A stretch of DNA of 64,000 nucleotides from a bacterium D16-34 (lineage in GTDB: Bacteria > Actinomycetota > Coriobacteriia > Coriobacteriales > Eggerthellaceae). Where the stretch lies: contig RAZB01000002.1 of assembly GCA_003612515.1 (NCBI GenBank), forward strand, positions 62,001 to 126,000. Reading direction: 5' to 3'. The position numbers and the translations under genes were made by a program. Numbering within the stretch: the first letter of the stretch is position 1; each line of letters starts with the position of its first letter. The notes below the pieces were generated by a model, which was given only the letters and a program-made list of their open reading frames with translations, was not told the origin of the DNA and made no database searches. Below are positions 8,772-18,725 of the stretch, one piece after another.

Positions 8772-10203
8772 TTTTAATCAAGCCGAAGACGCGCCACTGT
8801 CAGTATCTGCGGCAATGGCGCGCGCAAAAGGTGCGCTTGAGCAAGTTACGATAAAACTTGTTGGCGAAGTATCAGAGCTGTCGGTCAAGCCAGGCTACAA
8901 AGCGGCGTATTTTACCGTCAAAGACCAAAGTGCCTCGCTGCCCTGTATGATGTGGAATAACCGTTATAGCGCATCTGGGGTTGAGCTTGCTGTCGGTCAG
9001 CTTGTTGAATTGACAGGTCGTTTTACCCTGTACGCTGCCAAAGGCAGAATGAATTTTGATGTGTTTTCTCTCGCGCTTGCAGGTGAGGGTGACTTGCGCC
9101 TTAAGGTTGCAAATTTGGCGAAAAAACTTGAGGCGGAAGGTCTCATGGATCCTGCACGAAAGCGACCATTGCCGGTATTTCCAGATGTGGTTGGTGTTGT
9201 GACGTCACCTCGAGGGTCAGTAATTCATGATACTTTGCGCACGATGCGTCGTCACTTTCCACTAACTCGTATTGTTTTTGCGGGCGTGCCAGTTGAAGGC
9301 GCGCAAGCATCGCAAGCGCTCATTGAGGGCATGCGATGTGTAGTTTCTGCTGGTGCAGAGCTTGTCATCATGGGGCGCGGTGGCGGCTCGTTTGAAGATT
9401 ACATGCCCTTTAATGACGAGATGCTGGCGCGTGCTATTGCGGCTTGTCCTGTTCCGGTAATTACGGGAATTGGGCACGAGCCAGATAACACTATTGCGGA
9501 TATGGTGGCTGATGTTCGTGCGTCAACACCAACAGCTGCGGCTGGTGCGGTTGTACCAGCAAAAGAAAGCATCGATGAGTTATTTGCAGCTCGTGAAGTG
9601 TCGCTTGAAACGGCGATGAGGCGAATACTTGAAAGGTCGGCTTTGCAGCTTGAGCGCTATGCTGACCGATCGCTCTTTAATGACCCGAATGCACTACTCG
9701 CAAACCAAGCTCAAGCACTCGATTTCGCGAGTGACCGGCTCATGCGAGCTATTCCTGATAATCTCGCTCGCGATGGGCAAAAGCTTGACCACTTAGCTTC
9801 ACGCTTGGCGCACCTCATGCCAGGTCAGCTAAGTCGTTTTGATCAGCCAGTTAAGCGAGGAGCCGAGAGGCTTGAGTATTCACTTGGGCAGGCAACAGCT
9901 GTTCAAAAGATGCATCTTGATCGTAATTGTGAGCGGATGTCATTGCGCGCATCTTCGCTTTTAGTGCCTTTTGAGCAGCAAATATCTCTGAGTGCTTCGC
10001 GATTGCATGATTTGTCTCCTCTGACTATTTTAGGAAGAGGATATGCGGTAGCTCGATCGCAAGATGGGCATATAGTCAAGGCTGTTGAGCAAGTATCACC
10101 TGGTGAAAACGTGAGCGTGATGCTATCGAACGGCGAGCTTGATTGTAAGGTTGAAGCTGTTTTGCATATAGATACTGACACTGCAACTTTGGAGGATAAA
10201 TAA
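8764..10203 (+). CDS. xseA: Exodeoxyribonuclease VII large subunit
   Basis: 479 residues, normal for XseA. Residues 1-115 form the OB-fold (GEVSELSVKPGYKAAYFTVKD). The catalytic domain follows with VVGVVTSPRGSVIHD, GRGGGSFEDYMPFND and GIGHEPDNTIADMVAD, then the conserved RASTPTAAA motif, and a long coiled coil to about 430. With XseB it forms the enzyme that degrades single-stranded DNA to oligonucleotides during repair and recombination. The ATG overlaps the end of the metallopeptidase gene, and the stop overlaps the xseB ATG by one base. Confidence 0.96.
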   Translation: MTNFNQAEDAPLSVSAAMARAKGALEQVTIKLVGEVSELSVKPGYKAAYFTVKDQSASLPCMMWNNRYSASGVELAVGQLVELTGRFTLYAAKGRMNFDVFSLALAGEGDLRLKVANLAKKLEAEGLMDPARKRPLPVFPDVVGVVTSPRGSVIHDTLRTMRRHFPLTRIVFAGVPVEGAQASQALIEGMRCVVSAGAELVIMGRGGGSFEDYMPFNDEMLARAIAACPVPVITGIGHEPDNTIADMVADVRASTPTAAAGAVVPAKESIDELFAAREVSLETAMRRILERSALQLERYADRSLFNDPNALLANQAQALDFASDRLMRAIPDNLARDGQKLDHLASRLAHLMPGQLSRFDQPVKRGAERLEYSLGQATAVQKMHLDRNCERMSLRASSLLVPFEQQISLSASRLHDLSPLTILGRGYAVARSQDGHIVKAVEQVSPGENVSVMLSNGELDCKVEAVLHIDTDTATLEDK

Positions 10204-10457
10204 TGAGCGATACACAATTTACACCTGTTGAATCAATGACATTCCGTCAAGCTATGGCTGAGCTTGACACCATTATGTCAACGTTGGAGTCGAATACGCT
10301 TGAGCTTGAGGATAGCCTGCGCGCTTATGAGCGCGGTGTTGAACTTTTGCGTACCCTTAAAGGAAGGCTTTCCGAAGCACAGCAAAAGGTTGACGTGCTG
10401 ATGGGGGAATTGGTCGAAGAGCCAACTGATGAAGAGCGCGACACCACGCTTTCGTAG
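10203..10457 (+). CDS. xseB: Exodeoxyribonuclease VII small subunit
   Basis: 84 residues. The central helical hairpin carries the family pattern FRQAMAELDTIMSTLES and LEDSLRAYERGVELL. XseB binds the helical part of XseA in several copies and is needed for nuclease activity. Translation is coupled: the start ATG overlaps the xseA stop codon. The acidic C-terminal tail is usual. Confidence 0.94.
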   Translation: MSDTQFTPVESMTFRQAMAELDTIMSTLESNTLELEDSLRAYERGVELLRTLKGRLSEAQQKVDVLMGELVEEPTDEERDTTLS

Positions 10458-10644
10458 GCGCCTGAGCGCTCTCGCATAATTGGTGCGATTAAATTTTCAC
10501 TTTTTGCCATTTGCCGATTAAGGGAGAAACTTGTTTTCGGCGAGCGGTGCGCCGCTTGCCGAACCGGCGCATTTTACGAGATTACAAGCACAATTCAGTG
10601 CCTACACTATAGAGATACAACGTGTTTCTCAAGGAGGTAGGCCG

Positions 10645-11871
10645 TTGAACGTTTTGGTGATTAATGCGGGTTCTTCTTCACTTAAGTATCAGTTACTCAA
10701 TGTGGAAACTCAAAAACTCTTAGCAAAGGGTATTTGTGAGCGCGTTGGTTCTGAAGAGGCTTTTCACAAGCATGGTCTCGATCAAAACGAGCAAGTCATT
10801 GATGCGAAAATGGCTGATCATGATGATGCGATGGCGCTTGTTTTAGAGGCTCTGACCACAGGACCGACGAAAACTATAGACTCACTTGATGAGATTGATG
10901 CGGTTGGCCATCGTATTGTTCAAGGTGGTAAATACTTCGATAAATCTGTATTGATTGATGATGAAGTAATTGATCGTATCGCTGAACTTGCAGAGTTGGC
11001 GCCGCTTCACAATGGCGCTGCACTTATGGGTATTCATGCCTGTCAAAAGCATATGCCAGGTGTCCCGATGGTAGCTGTCTTTGATACGTCGTTTTTCCAG
11101 ACATTACCGCCAAAAGCTTATATGTACCCACTTCCTTATGAGCTCTATGAAAAGTATGCCATTCGCAAATATGGTGCGCATGGAACGTCGCATCGCTATA
11201 TTTCTGAGCGCGCTGCGGTTGTGCTTGATGAGCCAATTGAGGATCTCAAACTTATAACCTGTCATTTGGGCAATGGTTGTTCGATGTCTGCAATTGACCA
11301 TGGTGTGGCTGTAGATACGTCCATGGGCTTGACGCCGCTCGATGGTTTGATGATGGGAACGCGCTGTGGAGCTATTGATCCTGCTATCGTCCCCTTTATT
11401 ATGGAGCATGAAAACCTCAGCGCTCAAGAGGTAAATGACCTGATGAATAAGCAATCTGGCCTCTTAGGGATTTCTGGCATTTCCAATGACCTACGATCAG
11501 TTCGCGATGCGTCTGAGCAAGGCAATGAACGCGCTCGGCTTGCCTACGACATGTATTCAAACTCGGTTAAAAAATACATTGGGCAATATATTGCAGTTAT
11601 GGGTGGCGTCGATGCGATTGTTTTGACTGCTGGCGTAGGTGAAAATTGCGAAAAGATGCGCCGCATGATTTTTAGTGGATTGCAACCACTTGGCATTAAG
11701 CTGGATCTTGAAAAGAACAAGGGTCGCGGGGGAGAGCGTATGATTTCTGCTGACGATTCTTCGGTTCAGATTGTCATTATTCCAACTGATGAGGAATATA
11801 TGATTGCACGTGATACCTATGAGATTGTTCACGAGCATATTGACGAACCAATCGAGACAGTATTTGCTTAA
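10645..11871 (+). CDS. ackA: Acetate kinase
   Basis: 408 residues from TTG at 10645, directly after AAGGAGG (10631-10637); this start gives the canonical N-terminus NVLVINAGSSSLKYQL. The frame stays open 38 codons further upstream, but that extension has no homologous look and no ribosome-binding site. Family motifs: NAGSSSLKY (phosphate loop), GHRIVQGG, FDTSFF, HGTSHR, CHLGNG and MGTRCG. The enzyme makes acetate and ATP from acetyl phosphate and ADP, the energy-yielding last step of fermentation. It does not sit next to pta in a co-directional operon; the two genes converge on a shared terminator. Confidence 0.97.
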   Translation: MNVLVINAGSSSLKYQLLNVETQKLLAKGICERVGSEEAFHKHGLDQNEQVIDAKMADHDDAMALVLEALTTGPTKTIDSLDEIDAVGHRIVQGGKYFDKSVLIDDEVIDRIAELAELAPLHNGAALMGIHACQKHMPGVPMVAVFDTSFFQTLPPKAYMYPLPYELYEKYAIRKYGAHGTSHRYISERAAVVLDEPIEDLKLITCHLGNGCSMSAIDHGVAVDTSMGLTPLDGLMMGTRCGAIDPAIVPFIMEHENLSAQEVNDLMNKQSGLLGISGISNDLRSVRDASEQGNERARLAYDMYSNSVKKYIGQYIAVMGGVDAIVLTAGVGENCEKMRRMIFSGLQPLGIKLDLEKNKGRGGERMISADDSSVQIVIIPTDEEYMIARDTYEIVHEHIDEPIETVFA

Positions 11872-11910
11872 AGTGGTATTTGTCTATTTGAGGCTATAGT
11901 CTAAAAGTGA

Positions 11911-11940
11911 AAAGGCACCGGCTGAAAAACCGGTGCCTTT
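11911..11940. terminator. Bidirectional terminator between ackA and pta
   Basis: A perfect 11-bp stem, AAAGGCACCGG (11911-11921) with CCGGTGCCTTT (11930-11940), with an 8-base A-rich loop. A run of A on one side and T on the other makes it work for both converging genes. Confidence 0.9.
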
Positions 11941-12048
11941 GTGTTGCCGAGGACAAAGGTAACCTTCGTCTTATAACCCAACTTACGTGTAAGCAACTCT
12001 AGTTAATTACAACTGCTCACGTCCTCTAAACGCTGCGCCTGCGCACGA

Positions 12049-13038
12049 TTAATGTTGAGCCTGAACTGCGGTAATAGCAACAACGCCAACAATGTCTTCA
12101 GCTGAGCATCCGCGTGAAAGATCGTTGACTGGCGCTGCAATGCCTTGCAAGATCGGACCAAATGCTTCTGCTTTCGCCAAACGCTGCACAAGCTTATATC
12201 CGATATTTCCTGCATCGATATCGGGGAAAACCAGCACATTTGCTTTTCCAGCAACAGCGGATTTGGGTGCTTTAGCGCTTCCGATTTCCGGGATGATAGC
12301 TGCATCGAGTTGTAGTTCGCCATCTACTGCCATATCTGGAGCAAGTTCTTTGACGATGCGCGTGGCTTCGATAACTTTGTTTGAATCATCATTGCTTGCC
12401 GAGCCATAGGTTGAGTGTGAAAGCATGGCAACAACAGGCTCCGCATCATCAATAAGCGAATTCCAAGCATTCTGGGCATTAATGGCAATTTGTGCCAGAC
12501 GCTCAGCATCAGGTTGCACTTCAAGGCCGCAATCGCTGAACAGGAAGGTGCCATTATGGCCAAGTTCGCAATCGGGGACATTCATGATAAAGAAAGAGCT
12601 CACCATTTTGGCATCAGGGGAGGTTTTGAGAATTTGCAGGGCTGGTCGAAGTACGTCTCCGGTTGAATGACACGCACCAGAAACCAAGCCGTCAGCCATA
12701 CCCATCTTTACGAGCATCATGCCAAAGTACAGCTCGTCATCCATAAGATGGGTGGCTTGCTCTAAGGTCATGCCTTTTTTGGCGCGCAGCTCAGCAAGTT
12801 TTTTGGCAAACTCTTCGCGCTCGGGTGCCGTTTTGTTGTCAATTAAGCGCGCACCTTCTAAGTTGTATGAGCTTTTCTGCATAGCATCGACATCACCTAA
12901 GATAATAAGATCCGCAATGCCATCAGCTAAAATTTGCTCAGCGGCGGCTAGGGTGCGCTCATCATTACCCTCTGGCAGGACAATGGTTTTGGTGTCGGCT
13001 TTTGCTCTGGTGAGCATGTCGTTTAAAAAAGAACTCAT
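12049..13038 (-). CDS. pta: Phosphate acetyltransferase
   Basis: 329 residues from ATG at 13038, preceded by AAAGG. This is the short, single-domain form of the enzyme (PTA_PTB domain), with VLPEGNDERTL at the N-terminus, CHSTGDVLRPALQI in the middle and VFPDIDAGNIGYKLVQRL near the C-terminus. It converts acetyl-CoA and phosphate to acetyl phosphate, the substrate of AckA. It faces ackA and shares its terminator, so the two enzymes of the acetate branch are under separate promoters. Confidence 0.97.
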   Translation of the reverse strand: MSSFLNDMLTRAKADTKTIVLPEGNDERTLAAAEQILADGIADLIILGDVDAMQKSSYNLEGARLIDNKTAPEREEFAKKLAELRAKKGMTLEQATHLMDDELYFGMMLVKMGMADGLVSGACHSTGDVLRPALQILKTSPDAKMVSSFFIMNVPDCELGHNGTFLFSDCGLEVQPDAERLAQIAINAQNAWNSLIDDAEPVVAMLSHSTYGSASNDDSNKVIEATRIVKELAPDMAVDGELQLDAAIIPEIGSAKAPKSAVAGKANVLVFPDIDAGNIGYKLVQRLAKAEAFGPILQGIAAPVNDLSRGCSAEDIVGVVAITAVQAQH

Positions 13039-13207
13039 CGGCTTGCCTTTCTATTTGCGCGATTAGTTATCTACTTTGTATGATAATCCACTAACTTATA
13101 CCAATCAGCCGCTAAAATAGCATGCGGCATTAAGAGACAGGCGATATGCTTTGCGTGTCTTAGCCTTGCGAATTGTATGAACATATGATGAGAAAGGGTG
13201 GCCCTTT

Positions 13208-14422
13208 ATGGGTATTAACTACCTTGATTATGCTGATGTAAATATGGACGAAATTGACGCTGTTGTCGTCGGTAGTGGTTTTGCTGGCTCAGTCGTTGCG
13301 CGAGAGCTTGCCGAGCGTGGCAATAAGCGTGTTTTGGTAATTGAGAAGAAAAACCACATTGGTGGAAATATGTATGACGAGATCGACGAGGCTGGCATTT
13401 TGGTGCACCGTTATGGGCCGCATATCTTCCACACCAATGACAAGCGCGCTTTTGATTATTTGCAGCGCTTCACTGATTGGCGCGATTACCAGCATGAAGT
13501 TCTTGCGAATTGGTATGGCACCTTTATGCCGGTTCCGTTCAACAAAAACTCTATGGAGATTGCTTTTGGCGAAGAAGAGGCGGCGCGCCTTACTGAAAAG
13601 CTTATTGAGACGTTTGGCGACGAGCGTAAGGTGACTATCACTGAGCTTCGTGCGCAAGATGATCCTGATTTGGAAAAAGTGGCAGACTTTGTTTATGAGA
13701 ACGTCTTTTTGTATTACACACAAAAACAGTGGGGCTTGACACCTGATGAGGTTGATCCTTCTGTAGTTGCTCGTGTTCCTGTTTTCCTGTCGCGCGATAA
13801 TCGCTATTTCCAAGATGCTTATCAAGGTATGCCGCTTGAGGGTTACACACCATTGTTTGAGCGCATGCTTGACCACGAAAATATTAGCGTTTGCTTGAAT
13901 ACTGAAGCAGAAAGCGTCTTTGATCTGCAATTCTCAAGCGATGATGAGGATGCACCGCTTTCGGCTATTGCGCTTAAGGATCAAAGCTTTACCGGACCTA
14001 TTATTTATACCGGTCCTTTGGATGAGTTGTTCTTGGCTCGTTTTGGTCGACTGCCTTATCGCACGCTTGATTTTGTATATGAGACTTATGACCAGGAGTT
14101 TTGGCAGCCATGTGGTACGGTTAACTACACGGTAACCGAACCGTATACCCGCATTACAGAGTTCAAATATCTGACAGGTCAAGAAGCTCCTAACACCACC
14201 ATTATGAAAGAGTTCAGCCACCCGTACGAAGATCCGAGTACGCAAATTCCTTATTACGCCATTATTAATGACGAAAACAATGCGCACTATGATCGCTATT
14301 TAGCTTTAACGAAATCGCTGGACAATTTCTATCCGCTTGGTCGCTTGGCTGAGTATCGTTACTACAACATGGACGTTATTATTGGTCGCGCATTGGCATT
14401 AGCTGATGAACTGGTAGGTTAG
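13208..14422 (+). CDS. glf: UDP-galactopyranose mutase
   Basis: 404 residues, ATG at 13208 shortly after AAAGGGTGG. The FAD-binding GxGxxG is seen as VVGSGFAGSVVARELAERG near residues 20-38, with the partner acidic residue in VIEKKNHIGGNMYDE. Family patterns GPHIFHTND and FLYYTQKQWG are present, and the length fits. The enzyme interconverts UDP-galactopyranose and UDP-galactofuranose, the donor of Galf in surface glycans. The gene is three bases from the glycosyltransferase, so the pair is one transcript. Confidence 0.96.
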   Translation: MGINYLDYADVNMDEIDAVVVGSGFAGSVVARELAERGNKRVLVIEKKNHIGGNMYDEIDEAGILVHRYGPHIFHTNDKRAFDYLQRFTDWRDYQHEVLANWYGTFMPVPFNKNSMEIAFGEEEAARLTEKLIETFGDERKVTITELRAQDDPDLEKVADFVYENVFLYYTQKQWGLTPDEVDPSVVARVPVFLSRDNRYFQDAYQGMPLEGYTPLFERMLDHENISVCLNTEAESVFDLQFSSDDEDAPLSAIALKDQSFTGPIIYTGPLDELFLARFGRLPYRTLDFVYETYDQEFWQPCGTVNYTVTEPYTRITEFKYLTGQEAPNTTIMKEFSHPYEDPSTQIPYYAIINDENNAHYDRYLALTKSLDNFYPLGRLAEYRYYNMDVIIGRALALADELVG

Positions 14423-14425
14423 CAC

Positions 14426-15448
14426 ATGAAGACGATTACCTTTGCAATTCCATGCTATAACTCTGCAGCTTATATGGATAAGTGTATTGAGTCTTTGCTG
14501 GCTATCGGTGACGACATCGAAATCATTATTGTTAATGATGGCTCAACCAAAGACAACACTGCAGAAATTGCCGATGCGTGGCAAGAGCGTTATCCGGATA
14601 TTATTCGCGCCATTCATAAAGAGAATGGTGGTCATGGATCAGCGGTTAATTGTGGACTCGCTCATGCAACTGGCGTGTATTTCAAAGTAGTTGATTCTGA
14701 TGATTGGCTTGATAAGCATGCCATGGATGAAATTATGGGTTATTTGCGCCAGCAGGCAACAACTGAGCACCCAACTGATTTGGTGATTGCAAATTATGTG
14801 TACGAGAAGGTGTATGAAGATGCACGAACCGTCATGCATTATCGCAACGTCTTTCCTGAAGGAAAAGAATTTACCTGGGGCGAAGTTGGGCATTTTTTGC
14901 CAAGTCAATATTTGCTCATGCATTCGGTAATTTATCGCACTGAGCTTTTGTGTGATATAGGACTTGAGCTTCCGGAGCACTGCTTCTATGTTGACAATAT
15001 ATTTGTCTACGTACCGCTTCCTCATGTGAAAAGCATTTATTATCGCGATGTCGATATGTATAGATATTTCATTGGTCGCGAGGATCAATCGGTTAACGAA
15101 GATGTTATGAAAGGTCGTATTGACCAGCAATTACGTGTAACTCGCACCATGATTGATGCAGTGCCTTTACCTAATGGCGTCAGCGAAGAGCATCTTGAGC
15201 GCTACATGGAAAACTATCTCTCTATGATGATGTGTATCTGTTCAATTTTCTTACGCATGATTGATACCGATGAAGCTGAAGATAAACGCGAAGAGATCTG
15301 GGATTATTTGAAAGCGCATAACCCCAATATTTATAGGCGCGTCCGTAGATCTGTGCTGAATTTGGGAACTAATATTCCAACCGAATTGGGTAGACGAATT
15401 GGAATTACTGGTTACCATATGGCACAGCGTCTCTTCAAGTTTAATTAG
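14426..15448 (+). CDS. Family 2 glycosyltransferase
   Basis: 340 residues from ATG at 14426. The GT-A nucleotide-sugar fold is clear: FAIPCYNSAAYMDKCIESLL, VNDGSTKDN, and the metal-binding DSDDW near residue 93. The C-terminal third is helical without obvious transmembrane segments. It follows glf by three bases, so it probably uses UDP-galactofuranose or adds a neighbouring sugar in a cell-surface polysaccharide; the acceptor is unknown. AGGAG at its 3' end serves the next gene, dgt. Confidence 0.9.
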   Translation: MKTITFAIPCYNSAAYMDKCIESLLAIGDDIEIIIVNDGSTKDNTAEIADAWQERYPDIIRAIHKENGGHGSAVNCGLAHATGVYFKVVDSDDWLDKHAMDEIMGYLRQQATTEHPTDLVIANYVYEKVYEDARTVMHYRNVFPEGKEFTWGEVGHFLPSQYLLMHSVIYRTELLCDIGLELPEHCFYVDNIFVYVPLPHVKSIYYRDVDMYRYFIGREDQSVNEDVMKGRIDQQLRVTRTMIDAVPLPNGVSEEHLERYMENYLSMMMCICSIFLRMIDTDEAEDKREEIWDYLKAHNPNIYRRVRRSVLNLGTNIPTELGRRIGITGYHMAQRLFKFN

Positions 15449-15461
15449 GAGATTTGATTAC

Positions 15462-16769
15462 GTGGAATTTAGCGCGAGCGATCGGCACATTAAAGAGTCC
15501 AACACATTAGGATATCTTCAACTTGATTCTGATATAGCAGATCAGATTCAGGCCGATCGCGCGTGTGCTCGTGTAAACCCCTATCGTTTTGATGACGCAG
15601 GAGTGTTACGTCGCGAAAACAACCCACATGATCAAGCAACACTTACCCGGTCTGCTTTTTCGCGTGACATTGAAAAGATTATTAATGTGCCCGCATACAA
15701 TCGTTATGCCGATAAAACGCAGGTATTTTCATTCGTAGAAAACGATGATATTTCGCGTCGTGGCTTGCATGTGCAATTGGTGAGTCGCATAGCTCGCAAC
15801 ATAGGTAGCTTGCTCGGACTCAATACTGAACTTATTGAAGCTATTGCATTAGGTCATGACCTTGGTCACACGCCCTTTGGGCATGCAGGAGAGCGGTTTT
15901 TGTCGAAAAGCTATCACGCTCGAACGGGGCTCTATTTTAACCATAATGTGCACTCTGTTCGCGTACTTGATCAGCTCTATCGCAGAAATATCAGCCTGCA
16001 AACACTCGATGGCGTCCTTTGTCATAATGGTGAATTTGCGCAGCAGATTTTGCATGTGGGGGATACGCATGATTTTGAAACCCTCGATAGGCTTGTTGAA
16101 GCATGCAATACCGATGAGTGCACTATAAAAACTTTGAGACCTTCAACGCTTGAGGGTTGTGTTGTGCGCGTTTCGGATATGATTGCCTATATTGGCAAGG
16201 ATAGACAAGACGCTCTTGATATGGGAGTCATATCTTCGCTTGAGTCTTTTGACTCATCAGTTATTGGGACAAACAACGCTCAAATCATCAATAATCTTAC
16301 GGTGGATATTGTAAATAATAGCTACGGCAAAGATTATATCGGGATGAGCAAAGATGTATTTGATGACTTGGTTTTGGCAAAACGTCAAAACTATGAGGTT
16401 ATTTACAACCGAGAAGGCATGGTTGGAGATACCTCAAATGTTGTCGAAGAGATGTTTGAGCGACTCTATGAGAAGTTACTCGGTGACCTGTTGGATCGAG
16501 ACGAGACGTCGCCGGTATTTAAGCATCATATAGCACGTTTGTCTCGCAAATCTCGCACCATTACCCCTGAACTGTATTTGCAAACTGAACCAAATCAGGT
16601 GATCGTTGATTATATGGCCTCAATGACTGATAGCTATTTTATGGCGTTATATGATCATGTATTCCCTAAAAGCAATCTTGCAATTTTCGCACGAGATTAT
16701 TGTTCGGATTTAGATAATCACCAAAGCTTTGTTAAGGGCGACTCGCATGAAGGTTTTAATAGAGGCTAG
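15462..16769 (+). CDS. dgt: dGTP triphosphohydrolase-like HD-domain protein
   Basis: 435 residues from GTG at 15462, with AGGAG at 15448-15452; a frame extending back to 15399 overlaps the glycosyltransferase gene and is less likely. The HD motif appears as GHDLGHTPFGHAGE near residues 130-143, and the family lead-in is YADKTQVFSFVENDD. The enzyme class hydrolyses dNTPs (typically dGTP) to nucleoside and triphosphate. The neighbour three bases downstream is dnaG, a pairing seen in many Gram-positive genomes. Confidence 0.9.
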   Translation: MEFSASDRHIKESNTLGYLQLDSDIADQIQADRACARVNPYRFDDAGVLRRENNPHDQATLTRSAFSRDIEKIINVPAYNRYADKTQVFSFVENDDISRRGLHVQLVSRIARNIGSLLGLNTELIEAIALGHDLGHTPFGHAGERFLSKSYHARTGLYFNHNVHSVRVLDQLYRRNISLQTLDGVLCHNGEFAQQILHVGDTHDFETLDRLVEACNTDECTIKTLRPSTLEGCVVRVSDMIAYIGKDRQDALDMGVISSLESFDSSVIGTNNAQIINNLTVDIVNNSYGKDYIGMSKDVFDDLVLAKRQNYEVIYNREGMVGDTSNVVEEMFERLYEKLLGDLLDRDETSPVFKHHIARLSRKSRTITPELYLQTEPNQVIVDYMASMTDSYFMALYDHVFPKSNLAIFARDYCSDLDNHQSFVKGDSHEGFNRG

Positions 16770-16772
16770 AGC

Positions 16773-18644
16773 ATGGCTGGATCAATTAGCGCTGAAGACA
16801 TCCAAAAAGTTCGCGAAGCAACAGATCTGGTTGCTTTTATAGCTGAGCGTACACCCGTAAAACAAAAGGGTCGCGATTTTTGGTGCTGTTGTCCTTTACA
16901 TAACGAAAAGACACCATCATTCAAGATTGATTCAGCTCTGCAGCTTTGGCATTGCTTTGGTTGTGGAGAGGGCGGAGACGCTTTTGACTTCGTTATGAAA
17001 ACCGAAGGTTTGTCCTTTCCTGAAGCAGTGCGACGCTTGGCTAATCGCGCGCATATCGAGATCGAGGAAACAGCGCAAGGAAAACCGCGCATAGGTTTGG
17101 ATGTGAAAAATCGTCTCAAAGCAATATGTGAAGCCACTGAGCAGTTCTACCATACACAGCTTATGCGTGGCAGTGCTCCTTTAGCTCAACAAGCGCGCGA
17201 TTATTTGTCTTCTCGCGATTTGGGTGGTTCGGTTCCAAAAGATTGGCAGCTTGGTTTTGCTCCTGGGAATGGGATTTTGGTAAAACATCTGCGTTCGCTG
17301 GGATTTAATGATGCTGAAATGGAGCAAGCGAATGTTGCCGTGAGGGCAAAGTCTGGAAACCAAATGCGTGATAGATTTTATAATCGCATCATGTTTCCAA
17401 TTCACGATATTTCAGGTGAATGCATTGCTTTTGGCGGACGCGCTATCGGGCAAGGGGAGCCGAAGTATTTAAATTCGCAAGAAACGCCAATCTTTCATAA
17501 ATCGGAAGTGCTCTATGGCCTTGATAAGGCGAAAGCTGCGATGGCTTCATGCGGGATAGCTGTAGTAACTGAAGGCTATACTGACGTGATTGCCTTGCAC
17601 GAGGCTGGTGTGAAAAATGCGGTAGCTACCCTTGGCACCGCGCTTACCATGCGTCATATTCGCGTTTTGTCGCGTCATGCACAAAAGCGCATCGTGTATT
17701 TATTTGATGGCGACGAAGCGGGACAGCGAGCGGCGGATCGCGCGCTTGGCTTTATTGATGAGTCTATGACACCGGAAGCAGGTCGGACGCGCGTTGAGCT
17801 TGTCGCAGTAACGCTTCCGGACAACCTCGATCCGGCAGACTTCGTAAAACAGCGCGGTGTGGAGGAGCTTTTGACGCTTCTCGATTCGGCGGTGCCGCTT
17901 GTGCAATATGGTATTGATCGTCGTATTGCGCAACATGATTTATCGCATCCTGAGGGACGGACGCTTGCGGCAAAGCAAGCACTTGAAGTGCTCGCGCCTA
18001 TTAAGGATTCCCTTTTGGCGAAAGATTACGCACGACAGATTGCTGGGCGTGTTCGCATGGAAGAGGCAGATGCGCTTGCGGTACTTGCTTCGCTTAAACC
18101 ACCTCGACGAGCATACGAAGAGCCCGACACTGTTGAGATTAAACCTGCACAAGCTGTGCGTTCGAAGCGTTTTAGCCCACAAGAAAAAAATCGGCGATCC
18201 TTAGAGGCGCAGTTGCTTTCTTTGTTCGCCAAACGCTGTGATTTGGTATTGCCAAATGTCTCTGCACTTGCCCAAACGCAATGGCATGATCCTGTTCATG
18301 CGCAAATTGCTGAAGTCTTTTTGGATCAATTCTCGCAGAATCCAACTATTGAACCAGCGGCTTTAGTAGGCGCAACAACAGCGGTTGTGCCGGTAGCGGG
18401 TGCAATCTTGACGAAATCACTTGGTGAAGGATCTTACGCAGATGAAATATCTGACGAAGATAGAATCATGTTTTTAATCGATGAACTTGCGATAGGAGAT
18501 GCCGAAGAAGCAATTGCGGATTTACGTGCTCAGCTCAATAATCCTTCGCAGCTTTCGAGTGATGAATATGACATGCTATATATGACGGTTGCTGCTATGC
18601 AAAAAGATCTCATTGCTCGTCGCGCAGCGCGCAAAATGTTGTGA
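16773..18644 (+). CDS. dnaG: DNA primase
   Basis: 623 residues. The N-terminal zinc-binding domain has CPLH (Cys40, His43) and CFGC (Cys61, Cys64). The catalytic core follows with GRAIGQGEPKYLNS, and the TOPRIM domain with VTEGYTDVIAL near 263-273 and LFDGDEAGQRA near 310-320. The C-terminal 180 residues are the helicase-binding part. DnaG makes RNA primers at the replication fork. It is in an operon behind dgt; no sigma factor gene follows, unlike the dnaG-rpoD order of many bacteria. Confidence 0.97.
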   Translation: MAGSISAEDIQKVREATDLVAFIAERTPVKQKGRDFWCCCPLHNEKTPSFKIDSALQLWHCFGCGEGGDAFDFVMKTEGLSFPEAVRRLANRAHIEIEETAQGKPRIGLDVKNRLKAICEATEQFYHTQLMRGSAPLAQQARDYLSSRDLGGSVPKDWQLGFAPGNGILVKHLRSLGFNDAEMEQANVAVRAKSGNQMRDRFYNRIMFPIHDISGECIAFGGRAIGQGEPKYLNSQETPIFHKSEVLYGLDKAKAAMASCGIAVVTEGYTDVIALHEAGVKNAVATLGTALTMRHIRVLSRHAQKRIVYLFDGDEAGQRAADRALGFIDESMTPEAGRTRVELVAVTLPDNLDPADFVKQRGVEELLTLLDSAVPLVQYGIDRRIAQHDLSHPEGRTLAAKQALEVLAPIKDSLLAKDYARQIAGRVRMEEADALAVLASLKPPRRAYEEPDTVEIKPAQAVRSKRFSPQEKNRRSLEAQLLSLFAKRCDLVLPNVSALAQTQWHDPVHAQIAEVFLDQFSQNPTIEPAALVGATTAVVPVAGAILTKSLGEGSYADEISDEDRIMFLIDELAIGDAEEAIADLRAQLNNPSQLSSDEYDMLYMTVAAMQKDLIARRAARKML

Positions 18645-18725
18645 TAATGCTATGAGACAAGATGCCTATATGGCAACTGATCTGTACTATGAAAACAAAA
18701 CAGCGATCATAAAGGACGTGGTTAT

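Noticed and set aside
10531-10644. N-terminal extension of acetate kinase from a start at 10531
   Set aside because: AAGGAGG directly precedes TTG 10645, which gives the canonical NVLVINAGSSS start; the upstream codons show no family resemblance.
13289-13930. 213-codon minus-strand frame inside glf
   Set aside because: Entirely antisense to an unmistakable glf gene; arises from its codon use.
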